A stretch of DNA of 64,000 bases from Actinomadura atramentaria DSM 43919 (lineage in GTDB: Bacteria > Actinomycetota > Actinomycetes > Streptosporangiales > Streptosporangiaceae): contig NZ_KB907215.1 of the NCBI RefSeq assembly GCF_000381885.1, forward strand, positions 296,163-360,162. The letters are read 5' to 3'. Every line of letters starts with the position of its first letter. The stretch's first letter is position 1. Below, in pieces: positions 8,743-17,272 of the stretch. The notes below the pieces were generated by a model, which was given only the letters and a program-made list of their open reading frames with translations, was not told the DNA's origin and searched no databases. The position numbers were made by a program, and so were the translations under genes.

Positions 8743-9747
8743 GCCGACCACAGTGACCACGGACGACCGCCGATCACCGCCGATCGCCGCCGCGGCTGAC
8801 CACCAAGACCGCCGACGAACGCACCCTCACCCGATGCGACGTACCGGCCGCCCAGCTCCGAAGCCACGACCGCGTGGCACCGGCGGTCCGACCACGACCG
8901 CCACGAGCATCGGCTGACAGCGCCGCCCGCCGCGAACACAGGCCCCCAACCCATCGGGGTCACCGCGACGGCCCGCCACCAGCACCCACCGCCACAACCC
9001 GCCAACCGGCGCGCCCGCAGGCGGCGCGACGCAGCCCGAGCCCGCAGACACCAGCTCGCGCAGCTTCCAACGACGCGGCCACCTCGCCGACCACCGGCCC
9101 GCGTGCCCACCGGTGACGCGGCACCGGCCGCTGAAGTCACCGCCACCCGCCACCCGCCACCACGATCATCCGACAACACGGCCGGTCCGCAGCCGCCCGG
9201 TAACAGTTCACGACTGCGACTCGGCAGCACGACTGCCCGAGCGCAGTTCAAGCGTGACTCGCCACAACACCGAACGCGCCGCTGGCGCCTCACGCCGTTC
9301 GGCGACGCGCCCTGTCTGCGGCAAACCCGCCAAGTCTTCGGCAGACCCGCCGACGACGCGATTGGTCGGATGCTCGACCGTGGAACACGTGGATGCTCTG
9401 GGCGCCCCCCACTGCGGTGCAACGCAGTTCCGGCGCGACGCGATGCCCAGCTACGGCGCAACACGGCCGTCCGACCGGGCCTGTACGGCACAACGCGGGC
9501 GTCCGGCGGCACATGCGTGCGCCGGCGCCTTCGGGCCTGGGCTGTAACCCGATGGCGTGGCGCGGTGGTCGCTCCGCGCCGTGAAGGCCCGGCACGGCAC
9601 GAGCCGTATGCGGCGGTGAGTCGCGCGTCATTGACGGCAGCCGCGCGGTCGGCGCGAGTCGTACGCGGCGGCCGAGACAGCGCTTCGACGGCAGCCGTGC
9701 GATCGGCGGGGCGGCTCGCGGGGGCGCGGATGTGCGTCGGGGCGATG

Positions 9748-9787
9748 CGTATCTATATAGAGGTGTGGACCATGCCCTATAGATACG
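9748..9787. promoter_or_regulatory. AT-rich dyad, probable promoter/operator of the DUF488 gene
   Basis: Two perfect 10-bp inverted arms, CGTATCTATA at 9748-9757 and TATAGATACG at 9778-9787, are separated by 20 bp. The left arm overlaps a smaller palindrome TCTATATAGA at 9753-9762. This AT-rich patch stands out sharply from its surroundings and ends about 60 bp before the DUF488 start. It fits a repressor operator over a promoter, with TATAGAT as a possible -10. Confidence 0.5.
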
Positions 9788-9850
9788 AGAGCGCGCGTGT
9801 GAGCGGAGTCGATCGGGTACGCGAGGGCCATGAACCTTGATGGGGACGTG

Positions 9851-10210
9851 ATGACGGACGGCGGCGTGCGGATGCGCCGCGCGTACGAGCAGCCGGAGGC
9901 GGCGGACGGCGCGCGCGTCCTGGTGGACCGTCTGTGGCCGCGCGGGCTGGCGAAGGCCAGGGCGGACCTCACCGAGTGGGCGAAGGAGGTCGCGCCGTCC
10001 AACGACCTGCGCCGCTGGTACGGGCACGATCCCGCGAAGGAGGACGAGTTCCGCCGTCGCTACCGCGCCGAGCTGGACGACCCCGAACGCCGCGAGATCG
10101 TCGAGCACCTGAGAGAACTGGCGAAGTCGGCGCCCCTGACCTTGCTCACCGCGACACGAGAAGTCGAGCAGAGCCACCTTCCGATCCTCGCCCGCCGCAT
10201 CCGCGGCTGA
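9851..10210 (+). CDS. DUF488 family protein
   Basis: This protein of about 119 residues matches the DUF488 family: it has RVLVDRLWPRGLAK, then a Trp/Lys segment (EWAKEVAPS), LRRWYGHDP and a C-terminal TLLTATREVEQSH. The biochemical role of DUF488 is not established. I chose ATG 9851, with GGGGA just upstream, because family members usually begin a few residues before the RM/K-RxYE segment; an ATG at 9830 would add seven residues. It stands alone, preceded by an unusual AT-rich dyad. Confidence 0.82.
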   Translation: MTDGGVRMRRAYEQPEAADGARVLVDRLWPRGLAKARADLTEWAKEVAPSNDLRRWYGHDPAKEDEFRRRYRAELDDPERREIVEHLRELAKSAPLTLLTATREVEQSHLPILARRIRG

Positions 10211-10303
10211 CCCCACCCGCCCGAGAACAACTCCCCACGCGAGCGAACTGGACCAGCGCCGATCCCAGTCACTGTTGAACACACTGCCTCTGCGCGAAAC
10301 GAA

Positions 10304-10327
10304 CCGTCAGCCCCCCGGGACTGACGG
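10304..10327 (+). terminator. Possible terminator after DUF488
   Basis: A 7-bp stem, CCGTCAG at 10304-10310 and CTGACGG at 10321-10327, with a C-rich loop, about 94 bp downstream of the DUF488 stop. The stem is short, so this is tentative. Confidence 0.35.
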
Positions 10328-10809
10328 ACGAGCCGCTCACTGCGACGAGCACGCCAGCCCAGCAGAAGAGACGAGGACCGATCGCCTACTCCAGGCGCGG
10401 CACGCTGCCCGCGCTTGCAGAGCGGCGCGAACCTCGCGCTGGCGGGATTGACGCACGCCGCGCACACCCGGCTCAGACGCTGCGGGGCCAGGCGGCCGCG
10501 ACCAAGACAGGACCGTACGGTCACATTCGCGGGGCAGTCTTCGCACCGGCACTCACCTGCACTCGTTGTCGAACCTCGCCCCGGCACACGCGGGACCACC
10601 AGACAACCTGCGCATCACCACCACAGCAAGCGCCCCGCACGCGGGACTCACAGACAAGCCGCGCGCCGCCCCGCAGTACTCGCCCCACTCCCGCGCCCGA
10701 AGGGCGAGTGCTACGCGTCGGCTGGGCAGCCCTGGTCCGCGCTCACCCGACGCACGAGTTGCTGGAGGACCAGCCGCGCGCCGCCCGCGCGCATCCCGCG
10801 GAGAATGCG

Positions 10810-10841
10810 GAAGGCCCGGAACGTTCCCGTTCCGGGCCTTC
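10810..10841 (-). terminator. Terminator of the MFS exporter gene
   Basis: A perfect 14-bp stem, GAAGGCCCGGAACG and its complement, around a TTCC tetraloop, 16 bp beyond the exporter stop codon. It has the classical position and form of an intrinsic terminator in this GC class. Confidence 0.85.
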
Positions 10842-10856
10842 GCGGTCACGAACGCG

Positions 10857-12635
10857 TCAGTCGGTGCCCGACGCGGCAGGCGGTCCGCCGATCGGGCCGG
10901 TGGACGACGGTCCGGCGGCGGACGGGCCCGCGACCGAGGGGCCCGCAGCCGGTGAACCGGTAGCCAGCGGACCGGTAGCGGACGAGCCGGGAACCGGCGA
11001 GCCAGCGACCGACGTCCCCACCGCCGACGAGCCCGAGGCAGAAGCGCCCGCGAGCGCCCCGGCGCCGCCGGAAGCCGCGTCCGAAGGAGCCCCCTCCGCA
11101 AGGTCGAGGCTGTCGCGCAGCACGACCGACTTCAGCGCCAGCGCCGCGACGATCCCCACGACCGCGATGAACGCCGAAATCAGGAAGATGTGCCCCGTCG
11201 CGTCCCCGTAGGCGGCGCGGACGACCTCACGCACCGGCCCGGGCAGCGACTTCACGTCGAGACTGCCCGACCCCGCGCCGCCGCCCTTGATGCCGAGCCG
11301 CGCCAGCCCCTCCGCGATCTTGGTGGAGACCTGGTTGGCGAGCACCGCGCCCAGCACGGAGACGCCGATCGTCCCGCCGAGCGACCGGAAGAACGTCACC
11401 GACGCGCTGGCGGCCCCGACCTCGCCCAGCGGCACGGAGTTCTGCACGACGAGCACGAGGTTCTGCATCGACATGCCGACCCCGACGCCGACGAGGAACA
11501 TCGCGACGCCGACGAAGTACAGCGACGTGCCGTGGTCGATGGTCGAAAGGAGCGCGAACCCGGCGGTCAGGACGATCGTCCCGGCGACGATGAACCGCTT
11601 GATGCGCCCGGTGCGCGTGGCGAGCCGTCCGGCGACGGTGGAGGACAGCAGCACGCCCGCCATCATCGGGATCGTGAGCAGTCCGGCGTGGGTGGGGCTG
11701 TAGCCGCGTCCGATCTGGAAGTACTGCCCGAGGAAGACGGCCCCGCCGAACATCGCCATGCCGACGGCGAGGCTCGCGACGATCGACAGCGCGGTGTTGC
11801 GGCGCGCGATGACCTTGAGCGGGACGACGGGTTCGGCGGCGCGCGTCTCGACGAACACGGCGAGCGCGAGGATCGCGAGCCCGCCGAGGACCATCGCGGC
11901 GGTCTGCCAGGACAGCCAGGCGAAGCTGTCGTCGACGAACGTCACCCAGATGAGCAGCGTGCTGACCCCGGCGGCGATGAGCGTCGCGCCCAGGTAGTCG
12001 ATCTTGACGTCGTCGCGGCGCAGGACCGGCAGGTGCAGCGTCTTCTGCAGCAGGAAGAAGGACACGACGGTGAACGGCACGCCGATGAAGAAGCACCAGC
12101 GCCAGCCGAGCCAGGACGTGTCGACGATGAGTCCGCCGAGCAGCGGCCCGCCGACGGTGGCGACGGCCATAACCGCGCCGAGGTAGCCGAAGTAGCGGCC
12201 GCGGTCGCGCGGGCTGATCATCGCGGCCATGACGATCTGGGCGAGCGTCTGGAGTCCGCCCATCCCGAGTCCCTGGAACGCGCGGGCGGCGATGAGCTCA
12301 CCGGTGTTCTGGGAGAACCCGGAGATCAGCGAGCCGACGGTGAAGATGACGATCGCGACTTGGACGAGCAGTTTCTTGTCGTACAGGTCGGCGAGCTTGC
12401 CCCAGATCGGGGTGGTCGCGGTGGACAGCAGCAGCGTGGCGGTGACGACCCACGTGTACTGCGACTGCGTGCCGTGGAGCGACCCGATGATCTGGGGAAG
12501 GGCCGTGGAGACCACGGTTGCGCTCAGCATCGCGACGAACAGCGACAGCAGGAGGCCGCTCAGGGCCTCCAGGGTCTGCCGCTGGCTCATCGGAGCCGAG
12601 CCGGACGACTGCGCACTCAACGGGAAAGCCTCCAT
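10857..12635 (-). CDS. MFS multidrug exporter, DHA2 (EmrB/QacA) family
   Basis: About 592 residues with the 14-helix layout of DHA2 proton-driven exporters. Visible signatures include the motif A loop GKLADLYDKK, RAFQGLGMGG and GWRWCFFIGVP. It should pump drugs or metabolites out across the membrane. I place the start at ATG 12635; a second ATG at 12590 is possible. After the last helix the protein ends in about 70 residues of imperfect Ala/Gly/Ser/Pro/Thr repeats (AGSPVPGSSATGP-like), not part of the family fold. It is divergent from a TetR repressor, the standard arrangement for inducible efflux. Confidence 0.9.
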   Translation of the reverse strand: MEAFPLSAQSSGSAPMSQRQTLEALSGLLLSLFVAMLSATVVSTALPQIIGSLHGTQSQYTWVVTATLLLSTATTPIWGKLADLYDKKLLVQVAIVIFTVGSLISGFSQNTGELIAARAFQGLGMGGLQTLAQIVMAAMISPRDRGRYFGYLGAVMAVATVGGPLLGGLIVDTSWLGWRWCFFIGVPFTVVSFFLLQKTLHLPVLRRDDVKIDYLGATLIAAGVSTLLIWVTFVDDSFAWLSWQTAAMVLGGLAILALAVFVETRAAEPVVPLKVIARRNTALSIVASLAVGMAMFGGAVFLGQYFQIGRGYSPTHAGLLTIPMMAGVLLSSTVAGRLATRTGRIKRFIVAGTIVLTAGFALLSTIDHGTSLYFVGVAMFLVGVGVGMSMQNLVLVVQNSVPLGEVGAASASVTFFRSLGGTIGVSVLGAVLANQVSTKIAEGLARLGIKGGGAGSGSLDVKSLPGPVREVVRAAYGDATGHIFLISAFIAVVGIVAALALKSVVLRDSLDLAEGAPSDAASGGAGALAGASASGSSAVGTSVAGSPVPGSSATGPLATGSPAAGPSVAGPSAAGPSSTGPIGGPPAASGTD

Positions 12636-12723
12636 CGGGAACGTGCGGCGTGTCCGTCCCGCCGGGGCGTCGGTGGCTCTCCGGGGGACGTCCGGGACAT
12701 CGGGTCCAACACCCGACCGGGGA

Positions 12724-12765
12724 ATTATATGCCCACTGCGCAAGTTTTCCCATCGAGAAGTTTTC
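12724..12765 (-). promoter_or_regulatory. Exporter promoter with candidate TetR operator
   Basis: On the minus strand a perfect TATAAT lies at 12729-12724, about 88 bp before the exporter start. Just upstream is a direct repeat of AAGTTTTC (12742-12749 and 12758-12765, 16 bp apart). The repeat falls between the -10 of the exporter and the start of the divergent TetR gene, the expected position for the repressor site. Confidence 0.5.
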
Positions 12766-12787
12766 TGGACGCTAGGGTGGGGGTGCG

Positions 12788-13384
12788 ATGGAGACGATGC
12801 GGGAGGCGGCCCCGGGGCTGCGCGAGCGGAAGAAGGCGGCGACCCGCCAGGCCCTCCACGAGGCCGCGATGCGGCTGACGATCGACCACGGCCTCGACCA
12901 CGTCACCGTCGAGGCCATCGCGGACGCCGCCGGGGTCTCGCGCCGCACCTTCTCGAACTACTTCGAGGGCAAAGAGGACGCGCTGCTTTACGGCGACGCC
13001 GAGTGGCGGCGGCGCGTCGTCGAGGCGCTGGCCGCCCGGCCCGCCGACGAACGCGGCTGGCCCGCGCTGCGCGCCACGGTCCGCGACCAGTTCGGCGACC
13101 TCACGCTCGACCCGTACGTCCTGCGCCAGGCCAAGCTCGTCCGCAGCCACCCGTCCCTGATCCAGCGGCAGCTCGCGCGCTTCGCCGAACTGGAGGCGCG
13201 GATCGCCGAACTCGTCGCGGTCCGCGAGGGCCTGCCGCCCGACGCGCTGCGCGCGCGGGTGCTGTCGGCGGCGTTCCTGACGGCGCTGCGCGTCGGCGTG
13301 CAGCGCTGGGCCGTCGAGTCCCCCGAGCGGCCCCTCCAGGACGTCGTCGAGGAGACCCTCGACGAGATCGGCACCGCCTTCTGA
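12788..13384 (+). CDS. TetR/AcrR-family repressor
   Basis: A 198-residue regulator with an N-terminal TetR helix-turn-helix (TVEAIADAAGVSRRTFSNYFEGKEDAL, about residues 38-66) and a helical ligand domain. It has the family's usual length. The start ATG at 12788 lies closely behind a possible -10 (TAGGGT), so the message may have a very short leader. It is divergent from the DHA2 exporter, which it most likely represses until the inducer binds. The inducer is unknown. Confidence 0.9.
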   Translation: METMREAAPGLRERKKAATRQALHEAAMRLTIDHGLDHVTVEAIADAAGVSRRTFSNYFEGKEDALLYGDAEWRRRVVEALAARPADERGWPALRATVRDQFGDLTLDPYVLRQAKLVRSHPSLIQRQLARFAELEARIAELVAVREGLPPDALRARVLSAAFLTALRVGVQRWAVESPERPLQDVVEETLDEIGTAF

Positions 13385-13494
13385 CCTCGCGTTTATCGAC
13401 CTTGCGTCCCGGCTAGGGGCGCTGGGACGCGATGAACGCCCACCGCCCGGCTCCCCCGGCGGGAGACCCGGGCCGGTGAGCCGGGGGGTTTGCG

Positions 13495-14283
13495 ATGAAG
13501 ACCAGAGACCGCGTGCGCGAACTGATGAACACGACGGTGACGGGCCGCGACGGGACGAAGATCGGCACGGTCCGCCAGATCTATCTGAACGACCGGACGG
13601 GCCTTCCCGAATGGGTGACGGTCCACACCGGCTGGTTCGGCAACCGGGAGAGCTTCGTCCCCATCACCGACGCGACGCGTGACCAGGACGGTCTGCGCGT
13701 CCCGTTCGACCGCCAGTTGATCAAGGACGCGCCGCACGTCCACGCGGGCCAGCACCTGAGCCCTCAAGAGATCAACGACCTGTACCGGTATTACGGCCTG
13801 CGCACGCCGGACCGCCCGCGCGAGCAGGCGCAGGCGGAGATGAAGCCGGCCGGTCCGGACGGGACGCGCCCCGGTCGCCCGGACCAGCCCGCCGCCGACC
13901 GCGCCGACCAGGGCGAGCCGGTGGAGGTGGTCCGCTCCGAGGAACGCATGTCGGTGTCGAAACGCGAAGAGGAGACCGGACGCGTCCGAATCCGCAAGTC
14001 CGTCGACACCGAGCTGGAGCGGATGGAGGTCGAAGTCGGCCACGAGGAGATCCAGATCGAGCGCGAGCCGATCACGGACGGAAGGCCCGGCGGCGCGGCG
14101 CTGGAGCCGTCCGAGCAGGAGATCATCCTGCACGAGGAGCGGATCGTGGTGAACAAGGAGGCCGTCCCGGTCGAGCGGGTGGTCATCCGCAAGCAGACGG
14201 TCGCCGACAAGCGGACCGTCGAGGACGAGGTGCGCAAGGAGCGCATCGACATCGTCGCGCCGGACGATCCGCGAGCGCACTGA
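13495..14283 (+). CDS. PRC-barrel and DUF2382 (YsnF/AvaK-type) protein
   Basis: The 262-residue protein has an N-terminal PRC-barrel (residues about 5-85, with GTKIGTVRQIYL and PEWVTVHTGWFG). A charged Pro/Asp linker follows, then a C-terminal DUF2382 domain (about 143-260) rich in Glu/Arg pairs (RSEERMSVSKR, VVIRKQTV). It is cytoplasmic with no signal sequence. Members of this family are associated with general stress in actinomycetes and bacilli; the molecular role is not known. It is monocistronic, with its own terminator. Confidence 0.9.
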   Translation: MKTRDRVRELMNTTVTGRDGTKIGTVRQIYLNDRTGLPEWVTVHTGWFGNRESFVPITDATRDQDGLRVPFDRQLIKDAPHVHAGQHLSPQEINDLYRYYGLRTPDRPREQAQAEMKPAGPDGTRPGRPDQPAADRADQGEPVEVVRSEERMSVSKREEETGRVRIRKSVDTELERMEVEVGHEEIQIEREPITDGRPGGAALEPSEQEIILHEERIVVNKEAVPVERVVIRKQTVADKRTVEDEVRKERIDIVAPDDPRAH

Positions 14284-14644
14284 CGCCGGACGCGCCCCCC
14301 GGGACTCCCCCCGGGGGGCGCGCCTTTCGCCCAGCGACCGGTAAGAACCGTTTTCCTCCCATTTAGTTCGCGCGACGAGCCCCCAGGCCGCGGACACATC
14401 CCCCGACTTCCCGACATGAAGACAATTCACTTTGTGCGCGGGTTTCCCGATGCGCGACGTTCGATTCGATCGTGATCTGTCCCTAAGATGAGAACCCACT
14501 GTCCCACCGCTCCATGACTTCTCACGTGACAAGTAGTTGTGGATATCGTGTGACTTCACGCATAGTTCAACGACAAGGTCCCTATGCGATGACGAAGCCA
14601 CTTATCGTCGGGTGAAAGGGCGGCGCGGGAAAGGGGGACGGGCG
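14284..14644. other. Intergenic region upstream of the carbonic anhydrase operon
   Basis: After the terminator at 14291-14322 the sequence becomes less GC-rich, and no gene is seen. TAAGAT at 14485-14490, with TTCGAT 18 bp upstream, is a weak promoter candidate for the operon. Confidence 0.4.
14291..14322 (+). terminator. Terminator of the PRC-barrel gene
   Basis: A perfect 13-bp GC stem (CGCGCCCCCCGGG and complement) with a 6-nt loop, seven bases after the stop codon and followed by CCTTTC. Confidence 0.85.
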
Positions 14645-15052
14645 GTGACGCGGCTCGCGACGTTCCGGCACGCCGCGCTCGCGGTCGCGGCGGTCCTGTG
14701 CGCCGCCTTCGTCCTGGTCCTCGCCGCCCCCGCGCACCACTCCGGCGCGGCGCGGCTCGGCGCGCCCGCGGCGAGCGCCGTCGCGCCCGGCCCGGCCGGC
14801 CCGGCGTCGGGCCGCTGCTGCGTGGACGACGAACGCCCCCACGAAGCGCCCCGGCACGCGGGCGTCCGCGTGCCCGCGCTGCTGCCCGACCTCAAGCTCC
14901 CGCGCGGCCACTCCTGCCTGGCCGTCCGCCCCGGGGCTCCCCGCGCTCTCGCCGCCGCGCTCGTGCGCCGCGGCCACGACGGACACCTCCACGCCCTGAG
15001 CCGGACGGTCTCCGGCGACGTCGCGGCCCTGCTGCAGGTGTTCCGCTGCTGA
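14645..15052 (+). CDS. Small exported or membrane-anchored protein of unknown function
   Basis: About 135 residues from GTG 14645, preceded by a GGGGGA site. The N-terminus has one strong hydrophobic helix (HAALAVAAVLCAAFVLVLAA), then an Ala/Gly/Pro-rich stretch. A conserved-looking soluble end contains cysteines (RCC, HSC, and a final CRC) and several histidines. I do not recognise it. It is 108 bp upstream of the carbonic anhydrase gene, on the same strand, and is likely part of that transcription unit. The Cys/His content would suit metal binding, but that is a guess. Confidence 0.6.
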   Translation: MTRLATFRHAALAVAAVLCAAFVLVLAAPAHHSGAARLGAPAASAVAPGPAGPASGRCCVDDERPHEAPRHAGVRVPALLPDLKLPRGHSCLAVRPGAPRALAAALVRRGHDGHLHALSRTVSGDVAALLQVFRC

Positions 15053-15160
15053 TGTGACCGCCGCGCGCCCGCCGCCCGCCCGGGCGGCGGGACGTCCGCG
15101 CCGCCGTCCGTTCCCGCTCCATCGACGCGCCGCCGCGCGGCGCCCCTGGAGGTCTTCGCC

Positions 15161-15763
15161 ATGCAGACGTTCATCGACCATGCCCGCTCGTTCCGGGAGC
15201 ACGCCGCCCGGAACGGCGCGGAGTTCGACCGGCTGGCCGCGGGCCAGTCCCCGCAGGCGCTGTTCATCGCCTGCTCCGATTCGCGCGTCGTCCCGTCCCT
15301 GTTCACCGGGGCCCGTCCCGGCGAGCTGTTCGAGCTGCGGACGGCGGGCAACATCGTTCCCCGCCACCGGCTCGGCCACCCGACCGGGGAGGCCGCGACG
15401 ATCGAGTTCGCGCTGGAGGTGCTCGGCGTCGCCGACATCGTCGTGTGCGGCCACTCCCACTGCGGCGCCGTGGGCGCCATGACGCGCGGGGACGACCTCA
15501 CCGGCGTCCCCGCCGTGCGGAGCTGGCTCGCGGGCGCGCGCGCCGGGGGCCCCGCGCCGCCGGGCCCCGGCGACACCGCGCCCGACTACGCGGCGGCCGC
15601 GCAGCGGCACGTGCTGCACCAGCTCGACCGGCTGCGCACCTACCCGAACGTCGCGCGGCGGCTCCGCGCGGGCGCGCTCGGGCTGCACGCCTGGTACTAC
15701 GAGGTCCACACCGGGACCGTCCTCGCGCACCGCGCGGACGCCGACGCGTTCCTCCCGCTGTGA
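15161..15763 (+). CDS. Beta-class carbonic anhydrase
   Basis: This 200-residue enzyme interconverts CO2 and bicarbonate. Zinc ligands are visible as Cys38 and Asp40 (ACSDSR, with Arg42 forming the usual Asp-Arg dyad) and His98 and Cys101 (GHSHC). A good ribosome site (GGAGG) is at 15148-15152. There is no signal peptide, so it is cytoplasmic. Its stop overlaps the start of a SulP transporter by four bases, pairing bicarbonate production or consumption with its transport across the membrane. Confidence 0.95.
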   Translation: MQTFIDHARSFREHAARNGAEFDRLAAGQSPQALFIACSDSRVVPSLFTGARPGELFELRTAGNIVPRHRLGHPTGEAATIEFALEVLGVADIVVCGHSHCGAVGAMTRGDDLTGVPAVRSWLAGARAGGPAPPGPGDTAPDYAAAAQRHVLHQLDRLRTYPNVARRLRAGALGLHAWYYEVHTGTVLAHRADADAFLPL

Positions 15764-17196
15764 GCGCCGTCCTGCGGCGGGACCTGCCCGCCTCGCTCGT
15801 GGTGTTCCTCGTCGCGCTGCCGCTGTGCGTGGGCGTGGCGGTGGCGTCCGGCGTCCCCGCCGAGCTGGGGCTGATCACCGGGATCGTCGGCGGGCTCGTC
15901 GCCGGGGCGATGCCCGGCAGCAGCCTCCAGGTCAGCGGGCCCGCGGCCGGGCTGACGGTCCTGGTCTTCGAGGCCGTCCGCGAGTACGGCGCGGGCGCGC
16001 TCGGCGCGATCGTGCTGGCCGCCGGGCTCGTCCAGCTCCTGCTCGGCGCGCTGCGGCTCGGCCGCTGGTTCCGGGCGGTGTCGCTGTCGGTCGTCGAGGG
16101 GATGCTCGCCGGGATCGGGCTGACGATCATCGCGGGGCAGCTCTACGCGATGGCGGACGCGCCCGCGCCCGGCTCGGGCCTCGGCAAGCTCGCCGGGCTG
16201 CCCGGCATGCTCGCCGGCAGCGCGGGGTCGGGCGCGGCGCTGACCGCGCTCGGCGTCGGCGTCGCGACGATCGCCGTCCTGGCCGGGTGGCCGCTGCTGC
16301 CGGAGAAGGCCCGGCGGGTGCCCGCGCCGCTCGTCGCGGTCGCCGCCGCGACGGGCGCGACGCTGCTGCTCGACCTGCCCGTCCGGTCGCTGGACGTGCG
16401 GGGGCTGCTCGGCTCGATCCACCCGCCCGGCCTGGACGACGCCGCGCGGCTCGCCGAGGTCGGCGCGCTCGGCACCGTCCTGGCGTTCGCGCTCATCGCG
16501 TCCGCCGAGACGCTGTTCAGCGCCGCCGCCGTGGACCGCATGCACGACGGGCCCCGCACCGACTACGACCGCGAGCTCATCGCGCAGGGCGCCGGGAATG
16601 CGGTGTGCGGGGCGCTCGGCGCGCTGCCGATGACCGCCGTCATCGTGCGCAGCTCGGCGAACGTGCGGGCGGGCGCGCGGACGAAGGCGTCGCGGGTCCT
16701 GCACGGCGTCTGGCTGCTGCTGTTCGCGGCGTTCCTGCCGTCGGTGCTCGGGTGGATTCCGCTGGCGGCGCTCGCGGGCGTGCTCGTCCACGCGGGCTGG
16801 AAGCTGATCCCGCTCGCGCGGCTGCGTCCGCTGTGGCGGGAGCAGCGCGGCGAGGCGGCGGTCCTCGCGGTGACGGCGGTGGCGGTCGTGGCGCTCAACC
16901 TGTTCGAGGGCGTGCTGATCGGGCTCGTCGCGGCGATCGCGAAGTCGGCGTGGGAGACCTCGCACGTCCACGTCGAGACGCGCGCGCCGGACGGCGACGG
17001 GCCGCTCCGCGTCGCGGTGACCGGGAACGCCACGTTCCTGCGGCTGCCGAAGCTCATCGACGCGCTGGACGCGCTGCCGCACGACCGGCGGATCGAGCTG
17101 GACGTGTCCGGCCTCCGGCACCTCGACCCGTCCTGCCGGGCGGCCCTCACCGAATGGGCGGACGGCCGCTGCGGGACGGTGCCCGCGCGAGCCTGA
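15760..17196 (+). CDS. SulP-family anion (probably bicarbonate) transporter with STAS domain
   Basis: A protein of about 478 residues. I place the start at GTG 15760, giving a GTGA overlap with the carbonic anhydrase stop. About 11 membrane helices begin immediately (LPASLVVFLVALPLCVGVA) and include the SulP core (GLITGIVGGLVAG, SGPAAGLTVLV). A C-terminal STAS-like region follows (about 415-478, IELDVSGLRHLDPSCRAALTEW). Coupling to a carbonic anhydrase argues for bicarbonate rather than sulfate as substrate; this is inference from known CA–SulP pairs. Translation is probably coupled to the upstream gene. Confidence 0.92.
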   Translation: MSAVLRRDLPASLVVFLVALPLCVGVAVASGVPAELGLITGIVGGLVAGAMPGSSLQVSGPAAGLTVLVFEAVREYGAGALGAIVLAAGLVQLLLGALRLGRWFRAVSLSVVEGMLAGIGLTIIAGQLYAMADAPAPGSGLGKLAGLPGMLAGSAGSGAALTALGVGVATIAVLAGWPLLPEKARRVPAPLVAVAAATGATLLLDLPVRSLDVRGLLGSIHPPGLDDAARLAEVGALGTVLAFALIASAETLFSAAAVDRMHDGPRTDYDRELIAQGAGNAVCGALGALPMTAVIVRSSANVRAGARTKASRVLHGVWLLLFAAFLPSVLGWIPLAALAGVLVHAGWKLIPLARLRPLWREQRGEAAVLAVTAVAVVALNLFEGVLIGLVAAIAKSAWETSHVHVETRAPDGDGPLRVAVTGNATFLRLPKLIDALDALPHDRRIELDVSGLRHLDPSCRAALTEWADGRCGTVPARA

Positions 17197-17201
17197 CCCC
17201 A

Positions 17202-17239
17202 CCGAGGCCCCCGGCGGCGACCCCGCCCGGGGGTCTCGG
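17202..17239. terminator. Bidirectional terminator between SulP and deacetylase genes
   Basis: A 13-bp stem (CCGAGGCCCCCGG with its complement, one G-U pair) lies in the 76-bp space between two convergent genes and can serve both. Confidence 0.75.
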
Positions 17240-17272
17240 CGTTCTGGGGACGGTCTTGGGCGAAAGCGGAGA

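Larger units (their letters stand above)
8530..9850. other. Gene-poor region, about 1.3 kb
   Basis: No reading frame on either strand looks like a real protein: all are Arg/Pro-rich shadows with no recognisable domain. The region holds a heptamer repeat at 8687-8742, alternating-purine GC-rich filler, and at its right end the dyad at 9748-9787 upstream of the DUF488 gene. Confidence 0.5.
10211..10856. other. Gene-free region between DUF488 and the MFS exporter
   Basis: No convincing gene in about 650 bp. It contains two hairpins (10304-10327 and 10810-10841). It also has an imperfect direct repeat of about 27 bp near 10597 and 10638 (both begin CACGCGGGAC), suggesting an old local duplication. 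Confidence 0.5.

Noticed and set aside
8530..9850. Several small genes in the gap between PucR and DUF488
   Set aside because: All frames are Arg/Pro-rich, overlap each other on both strands and lack domains or ribosome sites.
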